From Actinomycetes bacterium (GTDB lineage Bacteria > Actinomycetota > Acidimicrobiia > Acidimicrobiales > RAAP-2), in the NCBI GenBank assembly GCA_021826255.1, contig JAKBAZ010000002.1, positions 1-37,149 on the forward strand: 37,149 bases of DNA. The letters are read 5' to 3'. The translations under genes were made by a program, and so were the position numbers. The notes under the pieces are model-generated. The model was given only the letters and a program-made list of their open reading frames with translations, did not search any database and was not told the DNA's origin. This document shows, in pieces, positions 1-8,913 of this stretch; the stretch's first letter is position 1; each line of letters starts with the position of its first letter.

Positions 1-349
1 ATCGTCGGTGTAGGGACGGTACGACGTGGGGGAGCAGGTAGGGCGCGAGCGTGGGGAACACCCCGAGTCGTAAGCTCCCCGCTTCGGGGTCCCTCGCCGC
101 TCGCGCGAGTTCGTGAATGCGCGTGGAGCCGGCGAGAACGTCGCGAGCCGCTTCCACGACTCGCTCACCCACCGCGGTCATGTGGATCGAACGGGGGGTG
201 CGCTCGACGAGTTCCACCCCGAGTTCCGTCTCCAACTTTTTGATCTGGGTCGACAAGGTCGGCTGGGAGACGAAGCAGGCGGCGGCGGCCTCACCGAAGT
301 GTCGATGGTCGGCCACCGCGACCAGGTACTCGAGGTCCCGGAGATTCAC
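1..349 (-). CDS. oxyR: LysR-family transcriptional regulator, OxyR-like, N-terminal part (continues off the window)
   Basis: Reverse-strand translation from GTG at 349: [53 protein letters not shown], a typical LysR HTH. GTGA overlap with the upstream ahpF stop. Confidence 0.85.
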   Translation of the reverse strand, partial: MNLRDLEYLVAVADHRHFGEAAAACFVSQPTLSTQIKKLETELGVELVERTPRSIHMTAVGERVVEAARDVLAGSTRIHELARAARDPEAGSLRLGVFPTLAPYLLPHVVPSLHRR

Positions 350-1923
350 GACGCGACGCTCGGCGCCCTTTCGGAGTCGAGTCTGATGAGGTAGTCGAAG
401 GTGGCGAGAGCCGCGTCGGCTCCCGAGCCGAGGGCGACCACAATCTGCTTGTACGGCGCCGTGGTGCAGTCACCGGCGGCGAAGACCCCCTCGAGAGAGG
501 TCGCTCCCCGGTCGTCGACGACCACCTCGCCGCGAGCACTGAGTTCGAGGGTCCCGGTCAGCCAGTCGGTGTTGGGCACCAGGCCGATCTGGACGAAGAC
601 CCCCCTCGCCTCGACCCGGTGCTCGAGACCGCTTTGTCGGTCGAGGTACACCAGTCCATCCATCCGGTCCTGGCCCGTGATGCGAAGAGTCTGCGCCCCG
701 GTGACGACGCGGACGTTGTCGCGGCGCGCGAGTGCTCGCTGGAGAACGTCGTCCGCGCGAAGCTGAGTGTCGTATTCGAGGAGAGTGACCGAGGAGCACA
801 GTCCGGCGAGATCGAGGGCGGCCTCGACGCCGGAGTTGCCGCCGCCCACCACCACCACGTCGTGGCCCTTAAAGAGTGGTCCGTCGCAGTGGGGGCAGAA
901 GGTGACTCCCTTGTTGAGGAGTTCGGTCTCGCCGGGAACGTTGAGGGTCCGCCAGCGAGCTCCGCTCGCGACGATCACGGAGCGCGCCTTCAGACGAGCC
1001 CCGCTACGTAGGTCGAGGGTGAAGAACGAGTCGTCTCGCCCGAGTCGCAGTACTCTCTCGCGCTCAATGATGTCGACGTCGTACTCGCGCGCGTGGCGTT
1101 CGAGATCGCGGGCGAGTTGGGGGCCTTCGGTGTGGGGAACCGAGATGAGGTTCTCGATGGCCATGGTGTCGAGCACCTGACCGCCGATTCGCTCACCCAC
1201 CATGGCGGTGCGCACACCCTTTCGAGCGGTGTAGACGGCCGCGGAGACTCCGGCCGGGCCGGCCCCGACGACCACGACGTCGTAGGGCTCGCGTCCGTCG
1301 AGTTCGGCGGCGTGGGCCGTGGCAGCGTCGAGGTCGAGCCGTTCGACGATGTCCGCGAGTGAACTGCGCCCGGTGAGGAAGGGCTCTCCGTTGACAAAGA
1401 CACTGGGCACCGCGAGGACTCCGCGCCCGTCGGCCTCCTCACGAAAGCTGGCGCCGTCAATGGCCACGTGGCGAACGCGGGGATTGAGCACGGCCATCAG
1501 ATTGAGGGCCTGGACGACCTCGGGGCAGTTCTGGCAGGACTGGGAGAAGAAGGTCTCCACGACCAAATCATCGGTCAGCGTCTCCACCGCTCGAGCCAGG
1601 GACTCTTCCACCACGGGCGGGTGTCCTCCGACGTGCAAGACGGCGAGAATCAGTGAGGTGAACTCGTGACCGAGCGGGAGACCGGCGAAGCGAATTCGTG
1701 GTTCGTCGCCGGGTTGGGCGACTGCGAACGACGGAGTCCACTCGTCGGCGCGCTCGACGACCTCGATCCAGGAACTCGTCTCGGCGAGTTCGCTCACCAG
1801 TTCGCGCATCTGCGCCGACGTCGGTGAATCGTCGAGAGACACGACGAGGTGCACCGGCCGGGTGAGGCGCGTGAAGTGGTCTCGGAGTTGAGCCAGGATC
1901 GAGGCGTCGAGCACGGCGATCAA
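346..1923 (-). CDS. ahpF: Alkyl hydroperoxide reductase subunit F (NADH-dependent, thioredoxin-reductase-like)
   Basis: 525 aa; N-terminal tandem Trx-like domain with CQNC, FAD motif [19 protein letters not shown], redox CPHC, NAD motif [21 protein letters not shown] start overlaps the ahpC stop. Confidence 0.93.
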   Translation of the reverse strand: MIAVLDASILAQLRDHFTRLTRPVHLVVSLDDSPTSAQMRELVSELAETSSWIEVVERADEWTPSFAVAQPGDEPRIRFAGLPLGHEFTSLILAVLHVGGHPPVVEESLARAVETLTDDLVVETFFSQSCQNCPEVVQALNLMAVLNPRVRHVAIDGASFREEADGRGVLAVPSVFVNGEPFLTGRSSLADIVERLDLDAATAHAAELDGREPYDVVVVGAGPAGVSAAVYTARKGVRTAMVGERIGGQVLDTMAIENLISVPHTEGPQLARDLERHAREYDVDIIERERVLRLGRDDSFFTLDLRSGARLKARSVIVASGARWRTLNVPGETELLNKGVTFCPHCDGPLFKGHDVVVVGGGNSGVEAALDLAGLCSSVTLLEYDTQLRADDVLQRALARRDNVRVVTGAQTLRITGQDRMDGLVYLDRQSGLEHRVEARGVFVQIGLVPNTDWLTGTLELSARGEVVVDDRGATSLEGVFAAGDCTTAPYKQIVVALGSGADAALATFDYLIRLDSERAPSVAS

Positions 1924-2483
1924 ATCTTTCCGACGAGGTCCAGCGACGGGGCGAGGGTGGTCTCACCCTCTTCCCACTTGGCGGGGCACACCTCGCCCGG
2001 GTGGCTCCGGACGTACTGGGCGGCGCGAATCTTGCGGACGAGTTCACTGGCGTTTCGACCAATACCCTCGGCGGTCATCTCCACGATCTGGATGACGCCA
2101 TCGGGGTCGACGAGGAAGGTCGCGCGGTCGGCCAGACCCTCGTCTTCGCGCAGGACGCCGAAGTTCCGAGAGATGGTCTGGGTGGGGTCACCGATCATGG
2201 GGTAGGTGATCTTGCGGATCGTGTCGGAGGTGTCGTGCCACGCCTTGTGGGTGAAGTGGGTGTCCGTAGAGACCGAGTAGACCTCGACGTCGAGGGAGCG
2301 CAGTTCGCCGTAGTAGTCCGCCAGGTCGCCGAGTTCGGTCGGGCAGACGAAGGTGAAGTCCGCCGGGTAGAAGAAGACGACCGACCAGTGGCCCTTCAGG
2401 TCCTGGTCACTGACCGGAACGAAGGCTCCGTTGTGGTACGCGGTCGCGGTAAAGGGCGCAATCTCGGTGTTGATGAGGGACAC
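1920..2483 (-). CDS. ahpC: Alkyl hydroperoxide reductase subunit C / 2-Cys peroxiredoxin
   Basis: [60 protein letters not shown] with peroxidatic FVCPTE and resolving [16 protein letters not shown] start at 2483 is preceded by AGGAG 7 nt upstream, so the annotated ORF start at 2549 is probably too far upstream. Confidence 0.95.
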   Translation of the reverse strand: MSLINTEIAPFTATAYHNGAFVPVSDQDLKGHWSVVFFYPADFTFVCPTELGDLADYYGELRSLDVEVYSVSTDTHFTHKAWHDTSDTIRKITYPMIGDPTQTISRNFGVLREDEGLADRATFLVDPDGVIQIVEMTAEGIGRNASELVRKIRAAQYVRSHPGEVCPAKWEEGETTLAPSLDLVGKI

Positions 2484-2493
2484 GAAGGCTCTC

Positions 2494-2515
2494 CTATCTC
2501 GTGGTTGTGAGATAG
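2494..2515 (-). promoter_or_regulatory. Inverted repeat CTATCTC-N8-GAGATAG directly abutting the ahpC Shine-Dalgarno (operator or mRNA hairpin)
   Basis: Direct reading: 7-bp perfect arms at 2494-2500 and 2509-2515; the downstream arm overlaps the AGGAG of ahpC. Confidence 0.5.
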
Positions 2516-2642
2516 ATACTGTAAATGGAAAAGCAGCAAATTCATTCATATTGATGATGAAAATTCTCGATGGCCTCGATAGGGCGCATCAATGAATCCC
2601 AGGGCCGGCGCCGAGCGTGGTGGAGCCGCTTAAGTTGAGCGC

Positions 2643-4055
2643 ATGACCAGTGTCACCCCCACTCCTCGCACACTCCGCCAACTTCGCGACTCGGGCTACG
2701 TGAGTCGTTCGGTACGAGAGGAGATGCGCAGCAATCTCGAGACTCGTCTCCGGGAGGGTCGTTCGCTCACCTCGGCGGTGCGCGGCTACGACGAGACCGT
2801 ACTGCCCCAACTCGAGACCGCCCTGCTCGCGGGCCACGACGTCATCTTGCTCGGTGAGCGGGGCCAGGCGAAGACCCGACTCATTCGAGCGCTCGTGGAC
2901 CTTCTTGACGAGTGGATTCCGGTCGTCGCGGGTTCGCCAGTTCGAGACGACCCTTGTCGACCTCTCTCGGCCTACGCCCACGACCTCATCGCTACCCACG
3001 GGGAGGACACCCCCATTGAGTGGATTCGCCGCGAGGAGCGCTTCGCCGAAAAGCTCGCGACCCCCGACACCTCTATGGCCGACCTCATTGGCGACATCGA
3101 CCCCATCAAGGTGGCCGGCGGACTGTACCTGGACGATCCTCGGGCCCTCTCCTTCGGTTTGGTGCCCAAGTCCCACCGGGGTATTTTCGCCATCAACGAG
3201 CTCCCCGACCTCGCTGAACGTATACAAGTGGGGCTGCTCAACGTTCTCGAGGAACGTGACGTGCAGATTCGTACCCACCTCGTGCGTCTTGAGGTGGACG
3301 TGGTCGTCGTGGCCACCGCCAACCCCGAGGACTACACCAACCGCGGTCGTCTCATCACTCCATTGAAAGACCGGTTCGGCTCGCAGATTCGTACCCACTA
3401 CCCCTTCGAGATTGAGACGGAGATCGCCATCATGCGTGACGAGGCTCACGCCGAGACCGCCGGCCTCGACCTCGTCGTGCCGTGGTTCATCGAGGACGTG
3501 ATCGCACGAACGTCGCACGTGGCTCGCCAAAGTCAGGCCGTGTCCCAGCGTTCCGGTGTGTCGGTCAGACTCTCCATCGCCAACTACGAGACAGTGGTGG
3601 CCTCGGCGACGCGACGGGCCCTTCGCCACGGTGAGTCGACGGTGGTTCCGCGGATCAGCGACCTCGGCGCGATGATCCAATCCACTCAAGGAAAAATCGA
3701 GTTCGACACGTTGGACGACGACGAGGCGGAGCGAGTGATTCCGGCCCTCATCGCCCTAGCGACACGTCAGAGTTTCGCCCAGCACGTGGTGCTCGAGCGA
3801 GCGGCCGACATCGTGGGTGAGTTCGACGGGGAGGTCGTGGTTCACGTCGGAGAGGATCTCCCGAGTAGTGACTACGCGAGAACACTCGACGCGATGCCGG
3901 CGTTACGCGAGGCCGCTGCGCGGGTGGCGAACTCGGAAGAACCAGGGGAGCTCGCCGCCGCCACGGAGTACGTTCTTGAGGGCCTCTTCGTTACGAAGCG
4001 ACTGGGTAAGGACACCTCGGGGCCGCTCGCCCAGTACCGAGCCCGGAGTCGCTAG
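2643..4055 (+). CDS. MoxR / Mg-chelatase subunit I-like AAA+ ATPase
   Basis: 470 aa; Walker A-like GERGQAKTRLIRAL, GDIDPIKV, Walker B-like GIFAINELPDLAERIQVGLLNVLEERDVQIR, sensor ATANPEDYTNRGR. Confidence 0.85.
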   Translation: MTSVTPTPRTLRQLRDSGYVSRSVREEMRSNLETRLREGRSLTSAVRGYDETVLPQLETALLAGHDVILLGERGQAKTRLIRALVDLLDEWIPVVAGSPVRDDPCRPLSAYAHDLIATHGEDTPIEWIRREERFAEKLATPDTSMADLIGDIDPIKVAGGLYLDDPRALSFGLVPKSHRGIFAINELPDLAERIQVGLLNVLEERDVQIRTHLVRLEVDVVVVATANPEDYTNRGRLITPLKDRFGSQIRTHYPFEIETEIAIMRDEAHAETAGLDLVVPWFIEDVIARTSHVARQSQAVSQRSGVSVRLSIANYETVVASATRRALRHGESTVVPRISDLGAMIQSTQGKIEFDTLDDDEAERVIPALIALATRQSFAQHVVLERAADIVGEFDGEVVVHVGEDLPSSDYARTLDAMPALREAAARVANSEEPGELAAATEYVLEGLFVTKRLGKDTSGPLAQYRARSR

Positions 4056-6025
4056 TGCCGTCGTCGTATCGCCGGCGGCGCTCGGAGGACGATATCGACG
4101 AGGATCTCGACGAGATTCTCGCCCAACTCTCTGAGGAGGTCCTCGAGCACGGTGACGTCTCTCGGGCGCTCGAGGACCTAGTGCGAGCGGGATTTACCGG
4201 GGTGGACGGGGAACGAGTGGAGGGTCTCGACGATCTACTCGAGCGAGTGCGGGCTCGACGGCTGGACCTCGAGAACTCGTCGAACAGCGCTGACCCTCTC
4301 GAACGGTACTCCCAGTGGCTCGAGCACGTGGAGCGACTCGAAGCGGAGGAACTGGAGCGATCGGTGCGCGACGCTCCCGAAGGCTCCGACACCGACGCTC
4401 GACGGCGAGCCGAGTCGAAGAATCTCGAGCGGGCGCTGTGGGGGTCTCGTTTCGCCGAACGTTTCGAGAGTGCGCGCCACTACGAGTTCAGTTCTTCCGA
4501 AGCCGCCACGGAGTTCGACCAACTCTCGAATGAGCTCACCCACGACCTCTTGTCGACGTACTTCGAGGCGGCGAAGGACGCGCTCACGAATCCGGATCCG
4601 GCGGCGATGGCTCGACTGAGAGAGATGATGAACGAGCTGTCCGATCTCCTTGAGCGTCGCCGCCGGGGTGACGACGTCGAGAAGGAGAGCGAGGAGTTTC
4701 TCCGGCGTAACCAGGACTTCTTCCCGGGGGCTCAGTCCCTCGACGACGTGGTACGCCAATTGGCCGAGCGCGCCGCCGCCGCGGAGGCCATGTTTCGGAG
4801 TCTGCCCGCGGGACAACAAGACGAGTTGCGTCAGCTCATGGGTCAGATCACCGACGACGCCGACTTCGGGTGGTCTCTTCATCGGTTGATGTCCAACCTT
4901 CGACACGAAACACCCGAGATCGATTGGTCGAGTTCGAGTCGAGCGCCGGGTGGTTCCAGCCTGGGTGAGGCCGTGGACACGACTCAAGCCCTCGCCCAAC
5001 TGCGCGAAATCGAGTCCTTCCTCGCCCGATCCGGTGCGGCCCTCGCCCTCCCCGAAGTCGACGTGGAACAGATTCGTCGACACCTCGGCGACGACGCCGC
5101 TCGTCACGTCGAACGGCTTCGCCACACCCTCTCGGGTCTTCGTTCTAGGGGTCTCATGGAGTCCGCCCACGGTGAACCGATTCTCACCCCTCGAGCCCTC
5201 ACGCGGATTGGGCGTCGGGCCCTGCGGGACCTCTTCGCCGACGCTGCACGCGTCACACTCAACGGGGGCCACCACTCACTCGAGCGCGACGTGAGGGGGG
5301 AGCGCCAAGAGACCTCTCGGGCCTTCGAGTCGGGGGACCTCGCCCACCTGCACGTGGGCGACACGTTGAGAAATGCGCTGCGGCGAGAGGGTCCCGGGTT
5401 GCCGTTACGGGTTGCTCCCGACGACTTCGTGGTTCACGAGGTCGAGGGTGAGCGGCGTAACGCGACGGTTTTCGCGATCGACCTCTCGCGCTCCATGGCG
5501 CTTCGAGGAAACCTCGGTCCGGCGAAGAAGATGCTCGTGGCCATGGTGGAACTCATCCGTCAGCGCTACCCCCGCGACTTTCTCGCGGTGATTGGCTTCT
5601 CCGCGACGGCCTTCGAGTTGCGACCCGACGAGCTGGTCACTCTGAGCATTGACGACTCCTACGGAACGAACCTCCAGCACGCCCTCGCCCTCGGACGCCA
5701 CCTGATGCGCGACCAACGCGGTGTGCGTCAGATAGTGGTCGTGACCGACGGGGAACCGACCGCTCACCTCGACGCCGACGGGACCCCCTTCTTTTCCTGG
5801 CCCCCGGTGCGCGAGACTCTCGAGCGCACGATGGCCGAGGTCGTGCGTTGTACTCGCGCGGGCATCGTGATCAACACCTTCGCCCTCGATATCGAGCGCA
5901 GCCAGTTCCCGTTCGTCGAACAGATCGCCCAGGTCAACTCCGGGCGAACCTTCTACACCTCGATCGATGATCTCGGCGCGTACGTTCTCGACGACTTCGT
6001 CTCTCGTCGACGGCGCGCGTCTTAG
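4055..6025 (+). CDS. VWA-domain protein, partner of the upstream MoxR ATPase
   Basis: 656 aa; C-terminal VWA with MIDAS FAIDLSRSM; GTG start overlaps the upstream stop (TAGTG). Confidence 0.85.
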   Translation: MPSSYRRRRSEDDIDEDLDEILAQLSEEVLEHGDVSRALEDLVRAGFTGVDGERVEGLDDLLERVRARRLDLENSSNSADPLERYSQWLEHVERLEAEELERSVRDAPEGSDTDARRRAESKNLERALWGSRFAERFESARHYEFSSSEAATEFDQLSNELTHDLLSTYFEAAKDALTNPDPAAMARLREMMNELSDLLERRRRGDDVEKESEEFLRRNQDFFPGAQSLDDVVRQLAERAAAAEAMFRSLPAGQQDELRQLMGQITDDADFGWSLHRLMSNLRHETPEIDWSSSSRAPGGSSLGEAVDTTQALAQLREIESFLARSGAALALPEVDVEQIRRHLGDDAARHVERLRHTLSGLRSRGLMESAHGEPILTPRALTRIGRRALRDLFADAARVTLNGGHHSLERDVRGERQETSRAFESGDLAHLHVGDTLRNALRREGPGLPLRVAPDDFVVHEVEGERRNATVFAIDLSRSMALRGNLGPAKKMLVAMVELIRQRYPRDFLAVIGFSATAFELRPDELVTLSIDDSYGTNLQHALALGRHLMRDQRGVRQIVVVTDGEPTAHLDADGTPFFSWPPVRETLERTMAEVVRCTRAGIVINTFALDIERSQFPFVEQIAQVNSGRTFYTSIDDLGAYVLDDFVSRRRRAS

Positions 6026-6062
6026 AAAGGATTTGCATTCTCCCGTCACGTCGGCCACAATG

Positions 6063-6080
6063 ACACCGGTGTAATTACAC
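6063..6080. promoter_or_regulatory. Two overlapping palindromes ACACCGGTGT / GTGTAATTACAC upstream of whiB
   Basis: Direct reading: ACACCGGTGTAATTACAC; lies just downstream of a sigma70-like TTGCAT-N17-CACAAT (6033-6061). Confidence 0.5.
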
Positions 6081-6115
6081 GGCTGATGGCAGCCAGAGAC
6101 CCCGGGGGAGACGGC

Positions 6116-6394
6116 GTGGACATCGTGGATCTGATGAGTGGCATGGAGGACCGGGGCTGGCAGGCTCGGGCGAACTGCATGGGAGTGGACCCCGACCTCT
6201 TCTTCCCTGAGCGGGGCGCCTCGACGCGCGAGGCGAAAGAGGTGTGTCGCGGGTGCGTAGTTCGCGAGGACTGCTTGGAGTACGCCCTCGATAACGGCGA
6301 GAAATTTGGTATCTGGGGTGGGATGAGTGAGCGTGAACGGCGTCGCTTGCGCCGAGCCCGAGCCATTGAGCGTCGGGCTCAAGCTGCGAGCTAA
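6116..6394 (+). CDS. WhiB-family [4Fe-4S] transcriptional regulator
   Basis: WQARANCMGVDPDLFFPE...EVCRGCVVREDCLEYAL...GIWGGMSERERRRLRR; C...C-x2-C-x5-C and the GIWGG turn. GTG 6116 with SD GGGGGAG preferred over ATG 6086. Confidence 0.92.
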   Translation: MDIVDLMSGMEDRGWQARANCMGVDPDLFFPERGASTREAKEVCRGCVVREDCLEYALDNGEKFGIWGGMSERERRRLRRARAIERRAQAAS

Positions 6395-6441
6395 GTCGAT
6401 TCCTCGAGACCCGAGGCGTACGAGCCCTGGGTGACGCTGTA

Positions 6442-7251
6442 CTACGCGAGTCGGCCCTCAATGGTGGTCGACTCCGAGAATCCGAGTTGTTCCCAGCGTT
6501 CCTCGGGGAGAGTGTGGAGGACCGCCCGGGGGGCGAGTCCGACGAGTTCAGCTCGCTCAATGCGAGAGAGTCCGACGCGCTGGGCGACGGTGTCGTAGAC
6601 CTCGAGGGGGCTCGCCATCGTCCAGTCCACGATGTTGCACGACACCTGGGTGAACTCTCCGACGGCGAGTCCGAGAGTGCGAAGTCCCGGTCGGCGAAGG
6701 TCCCGGGCCACGCTGCGCGTGTCGGACAGGGAGACGTCGCGCAACCAGATATTCCACGCGAGAAGAACGTCCCGCGCACCGACCGCGGACGACCCCCAGC
6801 GCGGGTTCGGCGACGGAGGTCCCCACTCGGGCGCGAGACTTCGGAACGCCTCACGACGAAGGGTGGGCAGTTCTCTCTGGCCACTCGCCAGTGGGCCGTA
6901 GAGGAACACCGGGACCCCTCGTTCCCCGAGCCATCGCGCGACTCGGTCCCTCTCCTCGATCGCGCGAGGGGCCTGTGAGGGCTCCAGGGCGACGAAGGGA
7001 ACGACGTCGAGAACCCCGAGACGGGGGTGAACTCCGTGGTGGCGAGTCAGGTCGACGAGTTCGAGGGTCGCGAGTGCGAGGGCGTGAACGTCCCGTCGAA
7101 GTTCATCGACGTGGTGGATGAGCGTGAAGACGCTGCGATGGTGGTGGGGGTCAGAGTGGCGATCTCTCAACGACTCGCCGGCCGCCACGTCGAGGGCGCG
7201 AAGAACCTCGGAGTCGCGTCCCTCGGAGATATTGATCACGCACTCGAGCAC
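6442..7251 (-). CDS. Glutamate formimidoyltransferase-like protein (FtcD N-terminal family)
   Basis: MLECVINISEGRD...DVAAGESLRDRHSDPHHHRSVFTLIH...HHGVHPRLGVLDVVPFVAL, typical of the family. Confidence 0.75.
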   Translation of the reverse strand: MLECVINISEGRDSEVLRALDVAAGESLRDRHSDPHHHRSVFTLIHHVDELRRDVHALALATLELVDLTRHHGVHPRLGVLDVVPFVALEPSQAPRAIEERDRVARWLGERGVPVFLYGPLASGQRELPTLRREAFRSLAPEWGPPSPNPRWGSSAVGARDVLLAWNIWLRDVSLSDTRSVARDLRRPGLRTLGLAVGEFTQVSCNIVDWTMASPLEVYDTVAQRVGLSRIERAELVGLAPRAVLHTLPEERWEQLGFSESTTIEGRLA

Positions 7252-7420
7252 GGGCTCACACTAGGGGGGGTTCTGTCGGGTTGTCGTCGGACCATCTGGT
7301 GCGACCCCCACCTTTCAGGCGATTCGAAGGACGAGAGTCTGGGCCGGGAGGTTCCTTCGACGACCCGCGGGGGGTGGGGTCTAGACTTACCACTCAATCC
7401 CCGTCCCTGGAGGAAAGTTC

Positions 7421-7699
7421 GTGAGCCACATTCCTAGCGCTGAGACGACCGTCGTCACCGACCCCGTGGGTCACGTCCAAGTCGTCTACCTCGGTCCGGT
7501 CGCGCCTCACTGGGAGTGTCGGATGGTGTTCGGGGACGAAGAGCAGATTCAGGGGTTCGTCGACCGTATCGACGCTCGCCTGCGATTTCTCCCCCCCCAC
7601 GATCCCCAGTTTCGTCGTAATCGCGAGCGGGTGAACCGGGACGCCGAGCGAGAGAATCTCCTCGTGGAGTGGAACCTGGGCTACGAAGAAGAGGCCTAG
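7421..7699 (+). CDS. Hypothetical protein, 92 aa
   Basis: GTG start with strong SD GGAGGAAAG; complete ORF; no family recognised. Confidence 0.6.
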   Translation: MSHIPSAETTVVTDPVGHVQVVYLGPVAPHWECRMVFGDEEQIQGFVDRIDARLRFLPPHDPQFRRNRERVNRDAERENLLVEWNLGYEEEA

Positions 7700-7725
7700 A
7701 CCCTTCGCCTTGTGTAGGCCCCTCG

Positions 7726-8856
7726 CTACGCCAGAGGCGAGGTGGAGACTCGCTGCCACCACCCGTCGGGGTCACTCAGTTCGTCGTCGCTCGGTAGGGC
7801 GTCGGCTCGGAGGAGGGCCCCGAGGGCGCCGTCGCCGTACGAGTCGATGACGTGGCGAGCCCAGTGAGCGGCACGTTCGTGGTGCTCGCCTTGAAGACTG
7901 GCCCCGAAGAGCGCGGCGGCCGCGTCTTCGCCCCGCGCGTCGCTCAAGCGTCGTCGGCGCCACGCTTCGACAATCGCGTCGTGGGGACCCGTGAGCGCTC
8001 CCGTCACGTCGGCCGCTACGGAGTCGCCCACCGCGAGTAGGGCGGCGACCGCCGCGTTGAGGGAACGCGTGGCGGTCGAATCCTCCGGTGTCGTCAGCCC
8101 CTCGAGGAGTCGTTCGGGGTGAGCCAGAATCTCACTGGCGTCGGCCGACCCCGAGAGTTCTTGGAGCCGAGAGACGATGTCGCCCTGAGTGCGAGCCGCT
8201 TCGCGAACGGTGTCGGCGAGGATAAAACGCAGAGCGTCACCGACTCCGGCCTGGGAGAGGATGAGCGCACTGAGCATCTCGTGGGCGAGGGCGAAGACCA
8301 TGACCTGATCGAGGTCGAGGGACCACTCCTCGCTGAAGCGCGCGACGTTATTCACGACGAGCCCCGGGGCGTAGGGGCGAGGGAGGGGCAGAGCGGCCAG
8401 CGAGAACGCCCGCTCGGAGTAGTGCCCGGCGACCGAACCGAGTTGAAAACCGACGAAGAGGGGCCCGAGCGTCTGGGCGAACTGAGCCATCATCGCCGAG
8501 GGGTCGTCGACTCCCGCGTTCTGGCCGAGTGGGGGAATCTCTTGAGTGAGGGCCACCATGGGTTGGAGCAGGGGGCGCCACTGGGTGAGGGCGCGCTCGG
8601 TGAGCTGGGAACGAGTGAGAGCGTCGACGGATTCGTCGAGGGGCTGGGCGACCCGCTGGGCCAGGTGACGCGCGACGAGGGGGGCGAGTTGCTCGAGACG
8701 TTGGCGTAGTGGAGGTTGGGCGTTCGGATCACCATCGTCCCCTCGGGCGATGGACATGGCCATCTGGGTGGCGTTGGTGAACCAGGCGTCGGGGCCCTGC
8801 TGGGACAGCATGCGCATGACGTCGTCGAACATGGGACCAAAGGGCATCTCGCTCAC
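7726..8856 (-). CDS. DUF2342 / Zincin_2-type putative zinc-dependent metalloprotease
   Basis: N-terminus PFGPMFDDVMRMLSQQGPDAWFTNATQMAMSIA and overall architecture match the actinobacterial family; expected HExxH site reads HEMLS. Confidence 0.7.
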   Translation of the reverse strand: MSEMPFGPMFDDVMRMLSQQGPDAWFTNATQMAMSIARGDDGDPNAQPPLRQRLEQLAPLVARHLAQRVAQPLDESVDALTRSQLTERALTQWRPLLQPMVALTQEIPPLGQNAGVDDPSAMMAQFAQTLGPLFVGFQLGSVAGHYSERAFSLAALPLPRPYAPGLVVNNVARFSEEWSLDLDQVMVFALAHEMLSALILSQAGVGDALRFILADTVREAARTQGDIVSRLQELSGSADASEILAHPERLLEGLTTPEDSTATRSLNAAVAALLAVGDSVAADVTGALTGPHDAIVEAWRRRRLSDARGEDAAAALFGASLQGEHHERAAHWARHVIDSYGDGALGALLRADALPSDDELSDPDGWWQRVSTSPLA

Positions 8857-8913
8857 CCCTCCAACCTAGGCCCCTCCGACTCGCCCCGGGTCCGGGCCCT
8901 AGCATGGGCACTC

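Noticed and set aside
2589-3689. 366-aa minus-strand ORF antisense to the MoxR gene
   Set aside because: Low-complexity His/Arg/Gly-rich translation with no motif; shadow ORF caused by high GC opposite a well-supported AAA+ ATPase.
4235-6382. Long minus-strand ORFs (346 aa and 325 aa) opposite the VWA and whiB genes
   Set aside because: No recognisable domains; the plus-strand genes have clear motifs and tight coupling, so these are GC-driven antisense frames.
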